Of a stretch of 55,857 nt of DNA, positions 36,808 through 47,258 are shown piece by piece; within the stretch, counting starts at the first letter, position 1; the number at the start of each line of letters is the position of its first letter. The notes under the pieces were generated by a model that was given only the letters and a program-made list of their open reading frames with translations, did not search any database and was not told the origin of the DNA. This DNA is from Pseudobutyrivibrio sp. Lineage in GTDB: Bacteria; Bacillota; Clostridia; Lachnospirales; Lachnospiraceae. The stretch covers positions 1 through 55,857 of the forward strand of contig NZ_SVEV01000025.1 in assembly GCF_015057185.1 (NCBI RefSeq), read 5' to 3'. A program made the translations under genes and the position numbers.

Positions 36808-36839
36808 CGTTATTTGGGTCTTTATGACCCTACCTAACG
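36808..36839 (-). promoter_or_regulatory. 5' leader hairpin of fba
   Basis: GGGTC/GACCC inside CGTTA/TAACG, starting at the predicted transcript 5' end and followed by TTTTT. It may both end lipid-kinase transcripts and protect the fba mRNA end. Confidence 0.55.
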
Positions 36840-36842
36840 CAA

Positions 36843-36871
36843 ATTTTAACATAACGCAATTTGCTATTCAA
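36843..36871 (-). promoter_or_regulatory. Promoter of fba
   Basis: Minus-strand TTGAAT (36866-36871), 17 bp, TAAAAT (36843-36848); the -35 overlaps the end of the lipid kinase gene. Confidence 0.72.
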
Positions 36872-37757
36872 TAGCTATTTCCAGCGCACTCTGCTCATCC
36901 AAAATCTGAACAAGCTTGTGACTGCCGCCGTATTCTCCATCTAATGTCCATGGCACTTCCTCAGCGCTTGTGAATTTTATATCACTTGTTTGAAAAGAAT
37001 ATACCATATCTGAATCAGGGATAATTCCTGTCATATATCCGATAATCTCGTTTAATTCTAAAGGATTCTTTGGTCTGCGAATGAGTGTAACCTCAAGTAC
37101 GCCATCATTTAATCCTATATCACCACGAATTATTCCTTGGAAGCCTCCAACAGACTTTGAATTTGTAATCATACCATATATGAATTCGTCATATACAACA
37201 TTGCCATCATACTCTACCTGCATTCTAAATGTAGGTATATCCCTAAGCTGTTTTGCTCCCTCTATTATATAAGCTGCATGTCCTAGAATATTTTTTAAGT
37301 CCTGTGATGTTGCATAAGAAACCTCTGTAAAAATACCAAATGCAGCCACATATACAAATGAGTCCGAATTAAATCTACCTATATCACAAGGGAATAGGTG
37401 TTCAGACACACTCAACTGGGCCGCATTTATCATATTTTTATCTATGCCCAGAGAATTACCAAAATCATTTGTGGAGCCAGCTGGAATATAACCAATTGGC
37501 TTTCTAGCCTCTGGTGACAAACTCATCATACCTGTGACTACTTCGTCCAAGGTACCATCTCCACCAGAGCAAACAATTCTATCGAAATTCTCTGCTTGTT
37601 CTATTGTTTGTTTTGTTGCATCGCCACCAGCCTGTGTAATATGCACCGATACCTGATAGCCTGCCTTTATCATAATATCTAGGATGTCAGCAAGATGTGC
37701 TTTTATTTGCCCCTTTCCTGAGCGAGGATTTATTATAAATAGTAATCTCTTTGACAT
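36864..37757 (-). CDS. Diacylglycerol kinase-family lipid kinase
   Basis: 297 aa. LFIINPRSGKG, VCSGGDGTLDEVV (the GGDGT nucleotide loop) and IPAGSTNDFGNSL are the family motifs. YegS/BmrU-DgkB type, phosphorylating diacylglycerol or a related lipid. Last gene after whiA and the HPr-like gene. Confidence 0.93.
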   Translation of the reverse strand: MSKRLLFIINPRSGKGQIKAHLADILDIMIKAGYQVSVHITQAGGDATKQTIEQAENFDRIVCSGGDGTLDEVVTGMMSLSPEARKPIGYIPAGSTNDFGNSLGIDKNMINAAQLSVSEHLFPCDIGRFNSDSFVYVAAFGIFTEVSYATSQDLKNILGHAAYIIEGAKQLRDIPTFRMQVEYDGNVVYDEFIYGMITNSKSVGGFQGIIRGDIGLNDGVLEVTLIRRPKNPLELNEIIGYMTGIIPDSDMVYSFQTSDIKFTSAEEVPWTLDGEYGGSHKLVQILDEQSALEIAIE

Positions 37758-37772
37758 AATTCCCTCTATTAA

Positions 37773-38021
37773 TTATTTTGTAAGAAAATCAGAAAGCTCA
37801 GCTACTGCTTTTTCTTCATCATCACCAGCTGCATCAATAACTACTGTTGAACCTGAAGCTAATACCAAACTCATCATTCCCATAATGCTCTTTGCGTTAA
37901 CCTTTTTCTCGTCCATCTCAAAATAAATTGAGCTTGTGAACTGGTTTGCAAGCTGCACTAAATGTGCTATAGGTGTTGCTTCCATTGAATTTGACATCTG
38001 AATAGTAACTTCTTTTTGCAT
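37773..38021 (-). CDS. crh: Crh-like HPr family protein lacking the PTS histidine
   Basis: 82 aa HPr fold. The active-site block GIHARPA of HPr reads SMEATPIA here, putting Glu14 where His15 should be and Thr where Arg17 should be. The regulatory Ser region is kept as AKSIMGMMSL (Ser45). So it cannot carry phosphate from Enzyme I, but HprK could phosphorylate the Ser, as for Bacillus Crh (Gln15). It follows whiA, the same place as crh in Bacillus subtilis, and hprK lies 4 kb upstream. Likely a CcpA cofactor. Confidence 0.85.
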   Translation of the reverse strand: MQKEVTIQMSNSMEATPIAHLVQLANQFTSSIYFEMDEKKVNAKSIMGMMSLVLASGSTVVIDAAGDDEEKAVAELSDFLTK

Positions 38022-38060
38022 GACGTCCTCCTGACTAACTAAATAAAACCTATATCTGAC

Positions 38061-38906
38061 TTATCGCAACCCATTCGCGATAGAAGCCAGTTTTTTAAAC
38101 CTATGATTAACTCCAGACTTTCCAATTGGCGGATCTAAAAACTGTCCCAAATCTCCAAGAGATGTATCCGGATTATCCAGACGGATTTGGGCTATTTCTT
38201 GAAGCTGAACAGGCAATGTATCTAAACCCATTTTTTCATCAATAAGCTTGATATCCTCAATTTGCCTAACTGCTGCATTTACCGTTTTGCCAATGTTAGC
38301 TGTTTCACAGTTAACCTTACGGTTTATTGTGCCACGAACTTCTTTGACCACTCGAATGTTTTCCAGTTCCATGACGGAATGGGCAGCCTCCATAACACGA
38401 AGAACCTCAACTATTTGAGCTCCTTCTTTAAGGTATACCACATGTTTTCCATTTCGCTGGACTTGTTTTGCACCAATATCAAAAACATTCATAGCTTTTA
38501 TCAATTGGTTGGCGTGAGCTATACTCTCACATACTATCTCGAAATGGTACCCTTTATTAGGATCCGAAATGGACCCTGCAGCTATAAATGAGCCTCTAAT
38601 AAACGCTCTCTTACAGCATGGTTGCTGCAAAATAATATCATCCACAGCCGTCCCGTCCTCAGACAGTTTGACCATTTCACGAGTCTCTAAAAAAACATCC
38701 GTAGACAAAGATGTGACATCTTTTCCTATATTAAGTGTTTTATTTAATAAAGTAAAGACTTTTCTATCCAAAGCATCTTCAGAATTAATATTAATATCAT
38801 TAATGCCTTGGGTTAAGATAATTCCAGCAAGTTCAGCCACCATACAATGTCTGCTTTTAGGAATCACCTTAATAAGTTCTTCTTTAACCTCTTTTGAAAA
38901 TGACAA
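38061..38906 (-). CDS. whiA: DNA-binding protein WhiA
   Basis: 281 aa with LAGLIDADG-like N-terminal fold (CMVAELAGIILTQG) and C-terminal helix-turn-helix (LDNPDTSLGDLGQFLDPPIGKSGVNHRFKKL). Start codon is TTG at 38906, right after the rapZ TAA, with GAGAGGAAAG upstream. In Bacillus it affects division and chromosome segregation. The usual neighbour yvcK (glmR) between rapZ and whiA is absent. Confidence 0.95.
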   Translation of the reverse strand: MSFSKEVKEELIKVIPKSRHCMVAELAGIILTQGINDININSEDALDRKVFTLLNKTLNIGKDVTSLSTDVFLETREMVKLSEDGTAVDDIILQQPCCKRAFIRGSFIAAGSISDPNKGYHFEIVCESIAHANQLIKAMNVFDIGAKQVQRNGKHVVYLKEGAQIVEVLRVMEAAHSVMELENIRVVKEVRGTINRKVNCETANIGKTVNAAVRQIEDIKLIDEKMGLDTLPVQLQEIAQIRLDNPDTSLGDLGQFLDPPIGKSGVNHRFKKLASIANGLR

Positions 38907-39779
38907 TTACTTTCCTCTCAACGCATCTTTTCCAATATCACGATGCTCTATTTTTAGTCCATAAGTCTCATCGCCATTAAGCGCTTCAAAAATTTCATCT
39001 GCCAGGCAAACAGAACGATGTTTACCGCCAGTGCAGCCTACTGCTATAACCAACTGATTTTTTCCTTCCTTAATATAATTAGGAATCAAAAACTTTATCA
39101 AATCTGTGGTTTTAGCTAGAAATGTCTGAGCCTCATCATACTTTAAAACAAAGTCTTTGATTGGCTGATCATTTCCTGTAAAAGGACGCAACTCAGTATC
39201 ATAATATGGATTTGGTAAAAATCTCACATCAAAAACTAAATCAGCATCCTCTGGAATTCCATATTTAAAGCCGAATGAAATAATGGTAACAAAAAGACTC
39301 TTATAGTCCACATCATCTACAAATATCTTTTGTAATTCTTCTTTAAGCTCTCTTGTGAGAAGATGTGTTGTATCGATAACATAATCTGCTTCGTCTCTAA
39401 GAAAACCAATAGATTCTCTCTCTTTGACAATACCTGCTGCGATTCTCTCTCTACCTGATAAAGGATGATTTCTTCTAGTTTCCTTGTATCTTTTTATTAG
39501 GACATCATCCTCAGCATCTAAAAATAGTATAGAATAATGCCTGTGATCGTTATCAAGTTCCTGCAATATGTCCGGCAAAAGTTTGACTGCATTGCCCCCG
39601 CGCACATCAATACCAACTACAATTTTTTTGTCGAAGGCGCCATTTTCTGCCAACTCCACTACTGACTTGAGCAATTGTATAGGCAAATTGTCCACGCAAT
39701 AGTAGCCCATATCTTCAAGAATCTTAAAGGCTGTATTTTTACCTGAACCTGACATTCCTGTCAATATAAGTAGATTCAC
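38907..39779 (-). CDS. rapZ: RNase adapter / nucleotide-binding protein RapZ
   Basis: 290 aa. Walker A GMSGSGKNTA, VDNLP near residue 34, and C-terminal AVGCTGGKHRSVCLAD. In E. coli RapZ guides RNase E to GlmZ; in Firmicutes YvcJ binds nucleotides with unclear role. GTG start at 39779 overlapping the murB stop as TAGTG, with GGGAGG upstream. Confidence 0.95.
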   Translation of the reverse strand: MNLLILTGMSGSGKNTAFKILEDMGYYCVDNLPIQLLKSVVELAENGAFDKKIVVGIDVRGGNAVKLLPDILQELDNDHRHYSILFLDAEDDVLIKRYKETRRNHPLSGRERIAAGIVKERESIGFLRDEADYVIDTTHLLTRELKEELQKIFVDDVDYKSLFVTIISFGFKYGIPEDADLVFDVRFLPNPYYDTELRPFTGNDQPIKDFVLKYDEAQTFLAKTTDLIKFLIPNYIKEGKNQLVIAVGCTGGKHRSVCLADEIFEALNGDETYGLKIEHRDIGKDALRGK

Positions 39780-40702
39780 TAGATATTCCTCCCTACTATT
39801 CTCACCTCTGGTGTTAAGTGAACGCCAAATGATTCATAAACTTTTGCATCTACATCCTTCATTAGTTGTAAAACTTCCTCTGCTGTTGCATCGCCCTTGT
39901 TTACAACAAATCCACAATGCTTCTCGGATACCTGTGCATTTCCTACAGTATATCCTCTAAGTCCTGCATCATCTATAAGTTTGCCAGCAAAATATCCCTC
40001 TGGGCGTTTGAAGGTAGAACCCGCACTTGGAAAATTAAGTGGCTGTTTTTCTTGTCTCTGGGCACGAATAGAATTTATTTTTTCTTTAATTTCTTCTGGA
40101 TTACCCTTGTTTAGTTTAATCTTGGCGCCTAGTACAATACCACCATTTTCCATAAGATTTGAATGTCTGTATGACAAATCCAATTCTTCTGGACTTAATT
40201 CTATAAACTTATAATCCGGTGTAAGTATATCAACAGACACCAATACATCCTTGATTTCTCCACCATATGCGCCTGCGTTCATATAAACTGCACCACCTAT
40301 AGAGCCAGGAATGCCAGATGCGAACTCTAAGCCTGTAAGGCCTGCATTAGCTGCCCTATTGGCAACAGTAGATAAAAGAGCGCCTGCCTCCGCAATAATA
40401 GTATCACCTTCAATAGTAATATTACCTGCTTTTTTTCCTAATGAAACAACAACGCCTTCTATTCCTTCGTCAGAAACCAGCAAATTACTACCATTTCCTA
40501 TTACCATAAAAGGTATTTGTTGGTTGCGAAGTAGATTTATCAAATTAACTGTTTCGGATGTGGTTGGCTCAATATAAACGTCTGCTGGCCCACCAATTTT
40601 AAAGGTAGTATGTTTCTTCATTGGCTCATCAACCAAAATGGTCGATTTTGGAAAATGAGCCTGAAGATCATTTACTAATCCGTAATAATTATTGTTATGC
40701 AT
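39779..40702 (-). CDS. murB: UDP-N-acetylenolpyruvoylglucosamine reductase
   Basis: 307 aa. FAD-binding IGNGSNLLVSDEGIEGVV, IPGSIGGAVYMNAGAYGGE, catalytic Ser in PSAGSTFKRP and a final Glu in TPEVRIVG. It makes UDP-MurNAc, the second committed step of peptidoglycan precursor synthesis. Type IIb-like length. Start lies inside the end of the aminopeptidase gene; the ribosome site is weak, so coupling is likely. Confidence 0.95.
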   Translation of the reverse strand: MHNNNYYGLVNDLQAHFPKSTILVDEPMKKHTTFKIGGPADVYIEPTTSETVNLINLLRNQQIPFMVIGNGSNLLVSDEGIEGVVVSLGKKAGNITIEGDTIIAEAGALLSTVANRAANAGLTGLEFASGIPGSIGGAVYMNAGAYGGEIKDVLVSVDILTPDYKFIELSPEELDLSYRHSNLMENGGIVLGAKIKLNKGNPEEIKEKINSIRAQRQEKQPLNFPSAGSTFKRPEGYFAGKLIDDAGLRGYTVGNAQVSEKHCGFVVNKGDATAEEVLQLMKDVDAKVYESFGVHLTPEVRIVGRNI

Positions 40703-42092
40703 ATTTAATAAATGCCTCGTATCCTAATAGTGCTTCATACAAGTCAACCTTTGAAATAATCTCGCAAGGAGCATGCATAGAAAGAACTGCAACACCTGAG
40801 TCTATAACCTGCATATTGTAGTTACCCATGATGTAGGCAATTGTGCCGCCGCCACCTTGGTCAACCTTACCAAGTTCTGCTGTCTGCCAAAATACATTGT
40901 CCTTGTCCATGATTGCACGAACCTCTCCCACATATTCAGCAGATGCATCGTTAGAACCGCTCTTTCCTCTAGCACCTGTATACTTGTTGAATACAAGTCC
41001 GCGTCCTAAATAAGCAGAATTGTTCTTTTCAAAAGCTGATGCATATGTAGGGTCTAATGCTGCAGATACATCAGATGAAAGCACCTTGCAATTTGTAAGT
41101 GCACGACGAAGCTTAATCTCTGAATAATCTCCCATGCAATTGTAAAGCTCTGCAACTGTATTCTCAAAGAATCTAGACTGCATTCCTGTAGCACCAACTG
41201 AACCAATCTCTTCTTTGTCAACTAAGAGAGCGCATGCTGTCTTTGTAAGTGTCTCCTTGCAATTAAGAAGAGCCATAAATGAAGGGTACGCACATACTCT
41301 ATCATCATGTCCATATCCCAAAATCATAGAACGGTCAAAACCAAAGTCTCTAGCTGGACCAGCAGGAACGACTTCTATTTCTGCTGAAATAAAGTCTTCC
41401 TCTTCAATATCATATTTATCCTTGAGAAGCTTTAATACATTTTTCTTAACAGCTTCTTTTTCTTTTTCGCCCTTTTTGTCAAATGCTGGAATGCTTCCGA
41501 TGATTACATTTAAGTCTTCACCTTCTACAACTTTAGCACCCTTTTTGTCCATCTGATCAGCAGCCAAATGGATAAGCAAATCAGAAATACCAAAAACTGG
41601 ATCTGCAGGGTCTTCACCCACATTTACAGTAACTACTTCTCCAGATTTTTTAACTAGTACTCCATGGAGTGCAAGTGGGATAGTTACCCACTGATACTTC
41701 TTGATTCCACCATAGTAGTGTGTATCTAATAATGCTAAATCAGTGTCCTCATAAACAGGATTTTGCTTTAAATCCATTCTTGGACTATCAATATGAGCTC
41801 CCAAAATGTTTAATCCAGACTCTAATGACTCTGTTCCAATATTGAATACAGCAAGCTCTTTACCCTTATTTGCTGCATATACTTTATCTCCAGCTTTAAG
41901 CTTCTTGCCACTCTTGATTACATCCTCAAGGTTTTTATAACCAGCCTTTTCTGCTGCAGCGATAAAGAATTCAACACACTCTCTTTCGGTTTTACACTCA
42001 GAGATAAACTGTCTATACTCCTCGCCAAACTTAAATACTTTTTTCTTGTCTTTTTCTGAAGTATATTTACTCCATGCGTTCTTGCGTTCCAT
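40695..42092 (-). CDS. M18 family aminopeptidase
   Basis: 465 aa. Metal ligands in ILGAHIDSPRMDL and GYGHDDRVC, with DKEEIGSVGATGMQSRFFE the catalytic Glu region. Zinc aminopeptidase of the aspartyl aminopeptidase clan, cytosolic. TAGGAG before ATG. Sits between hprK and murB. Confidence 0.93.
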   Translation of the reverse strand: MERKNAWSKYTSEKDKKKVFKFGEEYRQFISECKTERECVEFFIAAAEKAGYKNLEDVIKSGKKLKAGDKVYAANKGKELAVFNIGTESLESGLNILGAHIDSPRMDLKQNPVYEDTDLALLDTHYYGGIKKYQWVTIPLALHGVLVKKSGEVVTVNVGEDPADPVFGISDLLIHLAADQMDKKGAKVVEGEDLNVIIGSIPAFDKKGEKEKEAVKKNVLKLLKDKYDIEEEDFISAEIEVVPAGPARDFGFDRSMILGYGHDDRVCAYPSFMALLNCKETLTKTACALLVDKEEIGSVGATGMQSRFFENTVAELYNCMGDYSEIKLRRALTNCKVLSSDVSAALDPTYASAFEKNNSAYLGRGLVFNKYTGARGKSGSNDASAEYVGEVRAIMDKDNVFWQTAELGKVDQGGGGTIAYIMGNYNMQVIDSGVAVLSMHAPCEIISKVDLYEALLGYEAFIKYA

Positions 42093-42132
42093 TAAAAACT
42101 CACTCCTATTTCTTTAAAAGCAAAAATTGCCT

Positions 42133-43068
42133 TTATTTATTTTCATCTATATTATTTTGAACTCTTCTATAGAGCTCTTCTGCTGCATTGTAGCCCATCT
42201 TCTTCTGACGATGGTTAACTGCTGCAGTCTCACAAATAATAGCAAGGTTTCGACCTGGTCTAATTGGAAGTGAATGGCAAGTTACATCAATACCAAGAAT
42301 ATTCATGTATTCATCTGTCATTCCAAGACGGTCGTACTCTTTTTCTTTCGTCCAATCCTCTAATTTAATAACCAAATCAATTCGTTGCTCATCTTTAACA
42401 GCCTCAACACCATAAAGAGATTTAACATCAATAATGCCAATACCTCTAAGCTCAATTAAGTACTGTGTGATTGATGGTGCACGACCATATAATCTTTCAT
42501 TGTTAGGTCTTCTAATTTCTACTACATCATCTGATACTAATCTATGTCCTCTACGGATAAGCTCTAGAGCTGCCTCTGATTTTCCAATACCAGATTCGCC
42601 TGTAATAAGAAGTCCCTCGCCATATACATCAACCAAAACGCCGTGAATGGTTGTATATGGAGCAAAATCCTTGTTTAATGAATAAATAAGGGCTGACATA
42701 AATTCTGAAGTAGCACGATCTGTGCCAAGCACTGGTACCTTTGCCTTTACAGCCTCATCTAAAAGAGCCTTTACAGGCTTTTCTTCACGGCAAAAGATAA
42801 CACATGGAATCTGATAAGAGAATAATTTAGAAAAGCTCTCAGCCTGCTCCTCATCTGTCTTTTTTGATAAGTAAGCAGCTTCAACGTTTCCTATTACTTG
42901 AATTCTTGTCTGATCAAAATGCTCATAAAATCCGTGAAGTTGTAGACCTGGTCGATTAACATCAGCAACTGTAACATGAGACTCCTCTAAGTTAAGCTCT
43001 GGTGTATAGTTTACGAGATTAAATCTCTCCTGAATAGTTGCTACAGTAACGAATTTTGTAGTTGCCAT
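42133..43068 (-). CDS. hprK: HPr kinase/phosphorylase
   Basis: 311 aa from the ATG at 43068 (GGGAGGA upstream; an ATG 15 bases before overlaps that site). P-loop GESGIGKSEAA and the family signature IELRGIGIIDVKSLYG are present. It phosphorylates the regulatory Ser of HPr and Crh in response to fructose bisphosphate and reverses it with phosphate. A Crh-like partner is in the same cluster. Confidence 0.96.
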   Translation of the reverse strand: MATTKFVTVATIQERFNLVNYTPELNLEESHVTVADVNRPGLQLHGFYEHFDQTRIQVIGNVEAAYLSKKTDEEQAESFSKLFSYQIPCVIFCREEKPVKALLDEAVKAKVPVLGTDRATSEFMSALIYSLNKDFAPYTTIHGVLVDVYGEGLLITGESGIGKSEAALELIRRGHRLVSDDVVEIRRPNNERLYGRAPSITQYLIELRGIGIIDVKSLYGVEAVKDEQRIDLVIKLEDWTKEKEYDRLGMTDEYMNILGIDVTCHSLPIRPGRNLAIICETAAVNHRQKKMGYNAAEELYRRVQNNIDENK

Positions 43069-43130
43069 ATAAATTCCTCCCACATATTATAATACAAAGT
43101 TAACTATAAAAATTGTATATCATTTAACCC

Positions 43131-44981
43131 CTAATTAACAGGGTGAAAGTAATTATACACATTTTCTGCGGCCTCTCTAGACATGGATGGTGTGTCCTTC
43201 AAATCATCTATTGTTGCCTTTGCCATATTCTCCGCAGAAACATATTTCTTCATAAGCGCTTTTCGTCTAGCTGGTCCAATTCCTTCGATATCATCTAGGA
43301 AGCTGTGTACCTGCCCCTTGCTTCTAAGACTTCTGTGATACTCAATAGCAAAGCGATGTGCTTCATCTTGTAATCTAGTTATCAACTGAAAGCCTTGGGA
43401 ATGGGTATCGATTGGTAGTTCTTGGTCTTTAAAATATAACCCTCTAGTTCTATGGTGGTCGTCCTTAACCATTCCTGCGATTGGTATATGTAGCCCTAAT
43501 TCTGCCATTACCTGTTCAGCAATGTGTACTTGTCCTTTACCACCATCCATCATAATGATATCCGGAAATTTCGTAAAGCTGTCTTCCTGCTGACCGCCGT
43601 TTGCTTCAAGCTCTTCTAGACCATGAGAAAATCGTCTAGTAAGGACCTCATGCATAGATGCATAATCATTTGGTCCCTCTACCGTCTTTATTTTAAATTT
43701 ACGGTAATCTGAACGTTTAGGTTTGCCCTTTTCAAATACAACCATGGAGCCGACTGATTGAAATCCTGAAATATTAGAAATATCAAATGCTTCCATTCTG
43801 CTAGCACCAGGTAATCCTAACATATCTGCAATTTCCTTCATTGCACCTAAGGTTCTGCCCTCTTCTTTTTTTATTTTTTCTCTATCTTGGTCAAGAACCA
43901 TTTGCGCATTTTTAGCCGCAAGCTCTACCAATTTTTCTTTTGAACCTCTCTTTGGGGTTCTGATATATACTCTTGCCCCTTTTTTATCGGTCAGCCAATT
44001 TTCTAATAGTTCTGCCTCTTCCAAATCATATTGCACAAATATTTCTCGTGGAATAAATGGAGTCCCCGTATAATAATCCTTCAAAAAATATTGCAGCAAG
44101 TCCTCATTTGTATCATCTACACGTACATTAATAAAGAAATGCTCACGCCCAATCATTTTACCATCACGTATAAAAAAGACTTGAACAACTGCATCTTCTT
44201 TTGCTGCAGCCATCGCAATTATATCCCTATCTTCTCCGTCTAATTGGGTTGCCTTTTGTCTACCAGCGCAAGCCTTAACAGATTCTATTAAATCTCTGTA
44301 TAATGCTGCCTTTTCAAAATCCATTTCCTCAGAAGCTGATAACATTTTAGCCTCTAAATCCTTGAGGGTATCAAAATAGTCACCATTCAAAAAATCTATT
44401 ACTTTTTCTACATTTTTAGCATACTCTTCCTTGGAAATGTTTCCTTGGCATACGCCTAGACACTGGCCAATATGATAGTTTAAGCATGGACGATTTTTTC
44501 CAAAGCTTTCTGGAAACTTTTGACTACAAGTCCTTATTTTGTAAAGCTTTTGAACAAGTTCAACCGTATCATGTACCGCATTTGCCGAAGTAAATGGACC
44601 AAAAAATTTATTGCCATTCTTTTTCATTCTGCGGGAAAACATAACACGTGGATAAGCTTCGGTTAGAGTAACCTCTATGTATGGATAGGTCTTATCGTCT
44701 CGAAGCATTGTATTATACTTTGGGCGATATTCTTTTATTAAATTGCATTCTAAAATAAGGGCTTCAAGTTCAGAATCAGTAACTATAAACTCGAAATAAT
44801 CGATATTAGCCACCATCTGCTTCTTTTTAAGCCCTTCATCATGGCTCGGCTGAAAATACTGTCGTACTCTATTTTTCAGAGAGCGTGCCTTACCAACATA
44901 TATAATTTCATCATTTTTCCCATGCATTAGATAAACTCCCGGTTGATCCGGGAGTTTTCCAAGGTCTTGTTCTGTTACCAT
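43131..44981 (-). CDS. uvrC: UvrABC excinuclease subunit C
   Basis: 616 aa. GIY-YIG nuclease domain at the N-terminus ([19 protein letters not shown]), Cys-containing linker ([13 protein letters not shown]), UVR motif ([17 protein letters not shown]), RNase H-like C nuclease (AFDISNISG) and C-terminal HhH ([16 protein letters not shown]). It makes both incisions in nucleotide excision repair. Starts four bases after ftsH, so co-transcribed. Confidence 0.97.
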   Translation of the reverse strand: MVTEQDLGKLPDQPGVYLMHGKNDEIIYVGKARSLKNRVRQYFQPSHDEGLKKKQMVANIDYFEFIVTDSELEALILECNLIKEYRPKYNTMLRDDKTYPYIEVTLTEAYPRVMFSRRMKKNGNKFFGPFTSANAVHDTVELVQKLYKIRTCSQKFPESFGKNRPCLNYHIGQCLGVCQGNISKEEYAKNVEKVIDFLNGDYFDTLKDLEAKMLSASEEMDFEKAALYRDLIESVKACAGRQKATQLDGEDRDIIAMAAAKEDAVVQVFFIRDGKMIGREHFFINVRVDDTNEDLLQYFLKDYYTGTPFIPREIFVQYDLEEAELLENWLTDKKGARVYIRTPKRGSKEKLVELAAKNAQMVLDQDREKIKKEEGRTLGAMKEIADMLGLPGASRMEAFDISNISGFQSVGSMVVFEKGKPKRSDYRKFKIKTVEGPNDYASMHEVLTRRFSHGLEELEANGGQQEDSFTKFPDIIMMDGGKGQVHIAEQVMAELGLHIPIAGMVKDDHHRTRGLYFKDQELPIDTHSQGFQLITRLQDEAHRFAIEYHRSLRSKGQVHSFLDDIEGIGPARRKALMKKYVSAENMAKATIDDLKDTPSMSREAAENVYNYFHPVN

Positions 44982-44984
44982 AAA

Positions 44985-47039
44985 TTACTCATCAAAAATA
45001 CTATCCGTAACTACATTGTTAGGATCATTGTCATCAAAGATACTAGATTTCTTATTATCTTCAAAAAGACTAGAGTTGTTATCTGAATCATCCTGTGACT
45101 CTTCTGCATCTGCCTTTTCTTTCGCTTTTTCCTCTTCTGGGTCAGGGAGTCCTTTTATTTCTCTGAATATCTTCATGAATTCTTTGCCTGTAATAGTTTC
45201 ATGCTCAAATAGATACTCTGAAATTTTATCAAGGCTTTGCATATTTTCAGTAAGAAGCTCTTTTGCCTTTGCATAAGCATCAGTAATCATTTTAAGTACT
45301 TCTTCATCAATTTGTCCTGCAGTGTTATCACCACAGATAAGAGAAGCTCGACCATCAAGATACTGGCTTTCTACTGTTGCAAGTCCCATCATGCCGAATT
45401 TTTCCGACATACCAAAGCGAGTAACCATAGCTCTAGCAATTTTGGTAGCCTGCTCAATATCATTGGCAGCGCCGGAAGTATAGCTTCCAAATTTAATATC
45501 CTCAGCTGCACGTCCACCCATGAATGTAACAATTTTTGCTAGCAGCTCGTCCTTTGTTTCAAGGAACTTTTCTTCTTCTGGAGTCTGTAATGTATATCCA
45601 AGAGCACCCATAGTACGAGGCACAATTGTAATCTTTTGAACTGGCTCTGAATCCTTCTGTAAAGCAGAAACAAGAGCGTGTCCTACTTCGTGATAAGAAA
45701 CAATTCTGCGTTCCTTCTCACTCATTGCCCTATCTTTCTTTTCTTTACCACCAACTGCAACAAGCTCGAATGCCTCGAACAAGTCTTTTTGATTAACGAA
45801 TTTTCTTTTGTCCTTAACTGCAAGAATAGCTGCCTCATTTATGATATTAGCAAGGTCAGAACCAACCAAACCAACTGAAGCAAGCGCCATAGCATCCAAA
45901 TCTACAGATTCATCCATTTTGACATCCTTGGCATGAACCTTGAGAATCTCAAGACGTCCCTTTTGATCTGGTCTATCAACAATAATTCGTCTATCAAAAC
46001 GTCCTGGACGTAAAAGAGCCTTATCAAGTACTTCTGGTCTATTTGTAGCCGCTAAAATAAGAAGTCCCTTATTAGAATCGAAACCATCCATTTCTGCCAA
46101 TAACTGGTTTAATGTCTGCTCTCGTTCATCATTTCCGCCGCCGTAATGAGCATCACGGCTCTTTCCGATTGCGTCGATCTCATCAATAAAAACAATACAA
46201 GGTGCTACCTTTTGTGCCTCTTTAAACAAGTCACGAACACGTGAAGCACCAACACCAACGAACATTTCAACAAAGTCAGATCCAGCTAATGAGAAGAATG
46301 GAACGCCCGCCTCACCAGCTACAGCCTTTGCAAGAAGTGTCTTACCAGTTCCAGGAGGGCCTACTAACAACGCACCCTTTGGTAGCTTCGCACCAATTTC
46401 TGTATATTTCTTAGGGTTATGTAGGAAATCTACCATTTCCTGAACAGATTCTTTTGCTTCATCCTGGCCTGCAACATCCTTAAAAGTAATGCCAGTAGCC
46501 TTTTCCATGTTGTAAAGCTTTGCATTAGATTTACCAACGCCCATAGGGCCGCCACCCATTTTCTTCATAAGGAAGCCTAGTACTACCCATAAAAGTACTA
46601 ATGGTAAAACAAATGAAAGAATGTTATAAATAATAGCCGCTGTTGAATCAGCTATTGTACCTTCAAAATTAACATTATGCTCTTTTAGAAGCTGTACTAA
46701 TTCTTCATCTTCAAAAATCCTAGCAGTGTATAATTTAATGGATGTATCGTAAATCTGAGGTGATATACTTGTCTCATCACTCACATCACTATAATCAGCA
46801 TCATCTACTAAAGTGATGTTGATTACGTCATCCTTAAAGGTTACTTCTTTTACCTTATCAGCCTCTACTAATTCAAGGAATTCTGAATATGTTATCTCCT
46901 GACTTGTTCCAGAAGCAACACCCTTGTACATCATGCTTGTAAAGAAAAGCGCAATAAGCACTAAAATTCCTAATGTATAAAACGGCTGATGATTCTTTTT
47001 GTTATTTCCATTTTGGTTGTTATTGTTGTTCTCGTTCAC
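44985..47039 (-). CDS. ftsH: ATP-dependent zinc metalloprotease FtsH
   Basis: 684 aa. Asn-rich start, two membrane segments flanking an extracellular domain, AAA module ([36 protein letters not shown]) and zinc site [11 protein letters not shown]. Acidic C-terminal tail ([19 protein letters not shown]). GTG start at 47039 with GGAGG. It degrades membrane and short-lived regulatory proteins. Confidence 0.97.
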   Translation of the reverse strand: MNENNNNNQNGNNKKNHQPFYTLGILVLIALFFTSMMYKGVASGTSQEITYSEFLELVEADKVKEVTFKDDVINITLVDDADYSDVSDETSISPQIYDTSIKLYTARIFEDEELVQLLKEHNVNFEGTIADSTAAIIYNILSFVLPLVLLWVVLGFLMKKMGGGPMGVGKSNAKLYNMEKATGITFKDVAGQDEAKESVQEMVDFLHNPKKYTEIGAKLPKGALLVGPPGTGKTLLAKAVAGEAGVPFFSLAGSDFVEMFVGVGASRVRDLFKEAQKVAPCIVFIDEIDAIGKSRDAHYGGGNDEREQTLNQLLAEMDGFDSNKGLLILAATNRPEVLDKALLRPGRFDRRIIVDRPDQKGRLEILKVHAKDVKMDESVDLDAMALASVGLVGSDLANIINEAAILAVKDKRKFVNQKDLFEAFELVAVGGKEKKDRAMSEKERRIVSYHEVGHALVSALQKDSEPVQKITIVPRTMGALGYTLQTPEEEKFLETKDELLAKIVTFMGGRAAEDIKFGSYTSGAANDIEQATKIARAMVTRFGMSEKFGMMGLATVESQYLDGRASLICGDNTAGQIDEEVLKMITDAYAKAKELLTENMQSLDKISEYLFEHETITGKEFMKIFREIKGLPDPEEEKAKEKADAEESQDDSDNNSSLFEDNKKSSIFDDNDPNNVVTDSIFDE

Positions 47040-47171
47040 ATCTGCCTCCGCATTTATAAATTCATCTACTCTAATTTATCATAAATAGGGGTAAAAGTAT
47101 CGTTTTTAATAAATTTTTAATACATATTAACGTCTTTATTCACAATTATTTCTTGTTAATTCTCTGTAACG

Positions 47172-47243
47172 AAAAAACAGCTTGCGACATCGATTTGCAA
47201 AAATTGTTTCAATACAATATTTTACATTTCGCTACGCAAGCTG
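47172..47243 (-). terminator. Terminator of the ABC transporter operon, long-looped
   Basis: Stem CAGCTTGCG/CGCAAGCTG (47178-47186, 47235-47243) followed by six minus-strand T. The 48-base loop can form a second stem (AAAATTGT with ACAATATTTT). Confidence 0.82.
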
Positions 47244-47258
47244 CTTTATTTTCATTAA

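Noticed and set aside
47172-47243. Fourth copy of the structured element
   Set aside because: It is a long-looped terminator but lacks the bulged U, tandem GA/GA and 1x3 loop.
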